The translations under genes were made by a program, and so were the position numbers. The notes under the pieces were generated by a model. That model was not told the origin of the DNA. It did not search any database and saw only the letters and a program-made list of their open reading frames with translations. Positions 60,650 to 64,000 of a DNA stretch of 64,000 bases are shown piece after piece. The stretch covers positions 156,001 to 220,000 of the forward strand of contig JAMWET010001360.1 of assembly GCA_024036415.1 (NCBI GenBank). The letters run 5' to 3'. Within the stretch, counting starts at the first letter, position 1, and each line of letters begins with the position of its first letter. Origin of the DNA: Prochilodus magdalenae. Its lineage: Eukaryota; Chordata; Actinopteri; Characiformes; Prochilodontidae.

Positions 60650-61240
60650 ATTCTGTTCTATCCTAGTGTCTCTTCTTCTATCCTAGTTTCTTCAAATCAT
60701 TTCTGAGTGTTTCATTCTGCCTTGTTCTGTTCTGTTCTACTCAGTTTGATTCTATTGTGTTCTGCTTTACTTTCTGTTCTGTTCTATTTTGTAATAAATT
60801 GTTTTGATCTATTATGTCGTGCAGTATTATGTTATATCCTTATTTATTCAGTTCTTAACAATACCACAATATTTTATTCAGCTCTTGTTAATTCTATGCT
60901 ACTCTGCTTAATTCTATTCTGTTGTATTCTACTCTTCTATCGTGTTCCGTTATGGAGTATTCTATTCTGTTCTATTTGGTTCTATTATATTCTGCATTAT
61001 TGTGATCTGTTCTGTTTGATTCTATTCTGTTTTATTCTATTTTTAATTTAATTTTGTTCTTCTTGATTATATTCTATTATGTATTGTTTTGTTCTTTGTT
61101 TTCTCTGTGATGCAGAATATATTATATTCCTTTTATTATATTTCATTCTGATTTTTTTCCCCCTTTTTCTTTTTGATTCAGCATTTTTTTGTATTGTTTT
61201 ATTCTGTTCCTCTTGATGTGATTCTATTTAGTTCTATTTA
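60650..61240. repeat. Degenerate TTCTR pentanucleotide repeat, copy 2
   Basis: TTCTA, TTCTG and TTCTAT words continue for about 600 bp, as at 47095-47245 and 47740-48000. Confidence 0.87.
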
Positions 61241-61376
61241 GACCTTATAGCTACTATCTTATCCATTTAGTTATGTGCTGTTCTATTTAGAGACTTTCAG
61301 ACACATAACTAAATGGATAAGATAGTAGCCATAAGGTCAAAATAGAATAGAACAGAATCAAACCAAGAGGAATAAA
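61206..61376. repeat. Large inverted repeat (hairpin) with ~70-bp arms
   Basis: The left arm (61206-61277) runs from TTCCTCTTG through ACCTTATAGCTACTATC and TTATCCATTTAGTTATGTG. The right arm (61302-61376) is its complement with a few mismatches: CACATAACTAAATGGATAA, GATAGTAGCCATAAGGT and CCAAGAGGAA. The loop is about 24 bases. The left arm's core also occurs singly at 48016-48045. Confidence 0.9.
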
Positions 61377-63329
61377 GTTATTGCAGTGATTCTATTCATT
61401 TTATTTCATGGTTTTATTTCTCGCAATTTTTTTTCTTTTTACATAATTCTGGCACAAATTAAGAACAGTTTAGTTGTGTACAGTATTTTAATTTACAGAC
61501 CTTTATTATTTTAATAATATTTTATTTTGCATGTGGAAAGTCACGTATAGATTTGTGTGACTTAGCTACACACAGCTGGTACAGGTGTTTAGTTTTTAGA
61601 TTTTATGAGGTAAAAACACACTTACTGCACAGATAAACAGACAGACAATTTTCCTGGCCATCCCAGGATTTAGTGCAGCGCTACACTGTGAAAATAACAT
61701 GGGACACAAAGAAATACACTGCATGATGTAACAGGAGCTGTGTCAGTAGTAGTAGTAGTAGCAGATACATCAGTAGTCCCAAAAACAGAGCAGAAAGCTG
61801 CGCGTACCTGCACAAATAGTAGCCAAAAACTATGGTAAGTCTAACAGTGGGTGCAAACGGTGGGTCAGGGACTGGGATCAGTGCATTTTTTTTATGGGTA
61901 CATCAGCTTTCTGTCGTTGTATCGCCTGATAGCCCCATGCAGCGAGAGAGAATTGAGAGAACAGCGGTGCGGAGGGCAGGAGCAAGGGATGAAAAGATTG
62001 AAAGAGAGAGAAATGGGGGTAGCAAGGTGAAGCGCTGCTGTGTTTTTCACACACAGGGAAAGGCCTAGTTTACAGAAGCAGGCAGCTTTCACCACCTGAA
62101 CCAGTCGAGCTATCCAGGTCCAACAGATAATTCACTGTAAACATTTGTTAGTTCGTTTTTGTATGCTTTCTCAAAACCTCTTCTGTGACTGTGATGGTTC
62201 GTATGTAGCTCCACATTTGAGTCACTTGCTAATACAGAGCTTACACGTCAGTTTCTTAGTAACTACTGTAATTGGAGTCGTCTCTGTGTTATAGCTCTTG
62301 GGACCAAAAACAATAATAACGTGAGTTATGCATTGAACAGGCCCTAAGCAGCCAATAAGGTATTTTTAATAAATAAAAATGTTTTATAGTGAATTAGTAG
62401 CAGTGGAGTATAGTTTACTCTAAACACTGTAATTCAGGCTGATATTCAAGTTTTGTCGTATAGTCAATCTATACATTTGGTTCTATAGAATTGGTACAAA
62501 CAATTCTGACAGACCTTTGTTGCTGTATTTTTGTTATTTCATTTCACTTCTGTTGAAAAGAAAATTGAATTATACTTCATGTAAAAACCTGAATTACATT
62601 ATTTTCTGTTATTATTTTTTCTCCTTTATTTAAAAATGGTAGGCACGCCTCAAATTTCCCAACCAGTGAAAATATTAAAATGCAGTTTTAGAAGGTTTTC
62701 TCACCACAGGGACGATTTGAAAGTAGATTATATTTCTAGTTTAAAATGTTCCTGTAAGATTTTCCTCTCGTCTTTCTGCCTGAGACTTCTCTTAGGGTGT
62801 GCTGGTCTAAGGGGCAGCTCTCCCAGCTTGTTTCATGAACTGTTTTTGGGGGTTTTAGCAGCTGCCTATCAGCCTGGAAATAGCCCTACAGCTGAGCAGC
62901 GTAGCACTCTGGCATTATGTGCTTTAGAAAAGCTTGATTTGACCAATCACACGCTTCCTGTCTCCCATTAAAGGAGATGCTGGCGTGTCCTGCTATTGCT
63001 GGTGGCCACTGTGCTTGAAATCCCCCCCCCTTTCTCTGTCTCTTTCTCTCCTCCTGTCTGTCCGGCCCTTTGTTCGGATACCTCTTTGGACCATCTCTGG
63101 TGTATACCGCCCCATACTCAGCCTGATGAATTGTGGTTTCACAGCAGGAGGCTGCAACAGCCCCTGTGAATGCTGGCTGTTTGCAACACTGAACTGGCTG
63201 ATTTTATCCCCAGCCGTCACCATAAAGCCTATAAACTGTTTTGGCTTTAACCACTCTTATCAGTCCTTTCATCCTATGGAGAGGAAAATTGTGATGTGTC
63301 AGACTCTGGCTGGGGTTCTTTTTAAGGTT

Positions 63330-63860
63330 TAAGTCCGTTCACGACATATACGAAAAGAGCTGGGGCACACAGACACTCTTTAAATGTGTAGTGAAAGTTG
63401 CATTCCTTAAGGCTCAGCTTTAGGTTCTCTGGATTTGGGGTTTAAGCACATCTACCATATAAACACAAGGAGCTAGTGCATACAGACAGTTCTTATAGTG
63501 CATAGTGAATGGGGCATTCCTAAAGGCTCAGCTTTAGGCCCTCTACATTTGGGGTTTCAGTCCATTCACTGTAAAAACAGACAGAGCTAGTGCATGGAAA
63601 CAAGTCATGTAATGTATGGTGATAGTGGTGTTCCTCTCATGGCTCCATTCAGTTTAAGGCCCTCTACATTTGGACTTTACTGTAAAGATGGAACTGCTAG
63701 TTCACATACATACCTCTTGTAACGTGTGGTCAAAGAGGTGTTCCTCAGGCTCAGCTTTAGGCCCTCTATGTTTGGGGTTCACTATAAAAAGTCCATCCAG
63801 TATAAAATACAGAAAGAGCTAGTTCATACTGACAACTCAGCTTTTGACCCTCTACTTTTT
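63330..63860. repeat. Minisatellite with ~120-bp unit, about 4.5 copies
   Basis: The words GAGCTAGTGCATACAGACA, GTGGTGTTCCTC-like, GGCTCAGCTTTAGG and CCCTCTACATTTGGGGTTT recur in order at roughly 110-130 bp steps, with CCCTCTACATTT near 63540 and 63660 and variants near 63428, 63763 and 63848. Confidence 0.82.
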
Positions 63861-64000
63861 CTCATTGTTTTAGACATTAAAGTAGTTTCACTGACTGTGA
63901 TCTGTGTGTCCTTATTGCAAACCTTTTCTTCAATGTTCAAATCAAAAACATTTCAAAAGAATCTGATCCCTTTTCTAAGAGCCTTGCAAATGACGTTGAA

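Larger units (their letters stand above)
60641..64000 (+). other. Shootin-like intron 4 (partial)
   Basis: Starts with TTCTR repeats, then a large hairpin (61206-61376), then ordinary AT-rich sequence, a run of C near 63020 and a minisatellite (63330-63860). The next exon was not recognised before the window ends. Confidence 0.7.

Noticed and set aside
60707..61051. Hydrophobic frame resembling a membrane protein (also 47082-47286 and 47831-48049)
   Set aside because: Produced by TTCTR repeats. The Phe/Leu/Ser/Tyr content follows from the pentanucleotide.

Overview
This window looks like nuclear genomic DNA from a bony fish. It is AT-rich, packed with simple-sequence repeats and decayed DNA transposons, and its two recognisable genes are split by GT-AG introns. 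Several dispersed repeats match, from memory, repeats common in otophysan fishes (characins, catfishes and relatives). That narrower placement is recollection and was not tested. I see no bacterial, viral or plasmid gene, and no CRISPR array, rRNA or tRNA.

Gene 1 (+ strand, 16398-42500) encodes the vacuolar H+-ATPase V1 subunit B. Thirteen exons join in frame to give 469 residues through the stop codon. Only the first exon (roughly 40 N-terminal residues) was not found. It lies upstream of the window or in a part of 1-16397 that I could not recognise. A 3'UTR with poly(A) signals follows.

Gene 2 (+ strand, from 48169 and running off the right edge) encodes a shootin-family coiled-coil protein. 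Four exons give the first 89 residues. It has a short GC-rich promoter with ETS-like and E2F-like sites. Human VAX2 lies beside ATP6V1B1 and human VAX1 lies beside SHTN1, so finding a V-ATPase B gene beside a shootin gene fits a duplicated ancestral VAX-ATP6V1B-SHTN block. The two products are not known to work together.

Layout. 1-16397: upstream flank or first intron of the V-ATPase gene, with one nearly complete but dead Tc1-like transposon (1175-2591), many microsatellites and some GC-richer stretches that might be conserved non-coding DNA. 16398-42500: V-ATPase B exons separated by repeat-filled introns. These include a 29.9-34.1 kb degenerate array carrying a reverse-transcriptase-like motif on the minus strand, an intron that is almost all purine then pyrimidine repeat (35.6-37.0 kb), and a short intron whose 3' splice site is fed by a TATC microsatellite. 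42501-48070: intergenic DNA with a small inverted-repeat element and a 132-bp higher-order minisatellite. 48070-64000: promoter and introns of the shootin gene, with a local tandem duplication, a transposon nested in a minisatellite, a LINE fragment, a purine-rich minisatellite, a 70-bp-arm hairpin in TTCTR repeats and a terminal ~120-bp minisatellite.

I found no credible novel gene system. The items worth a second look are repeat architectures and their positions relative to splice sites, plus the synteny.
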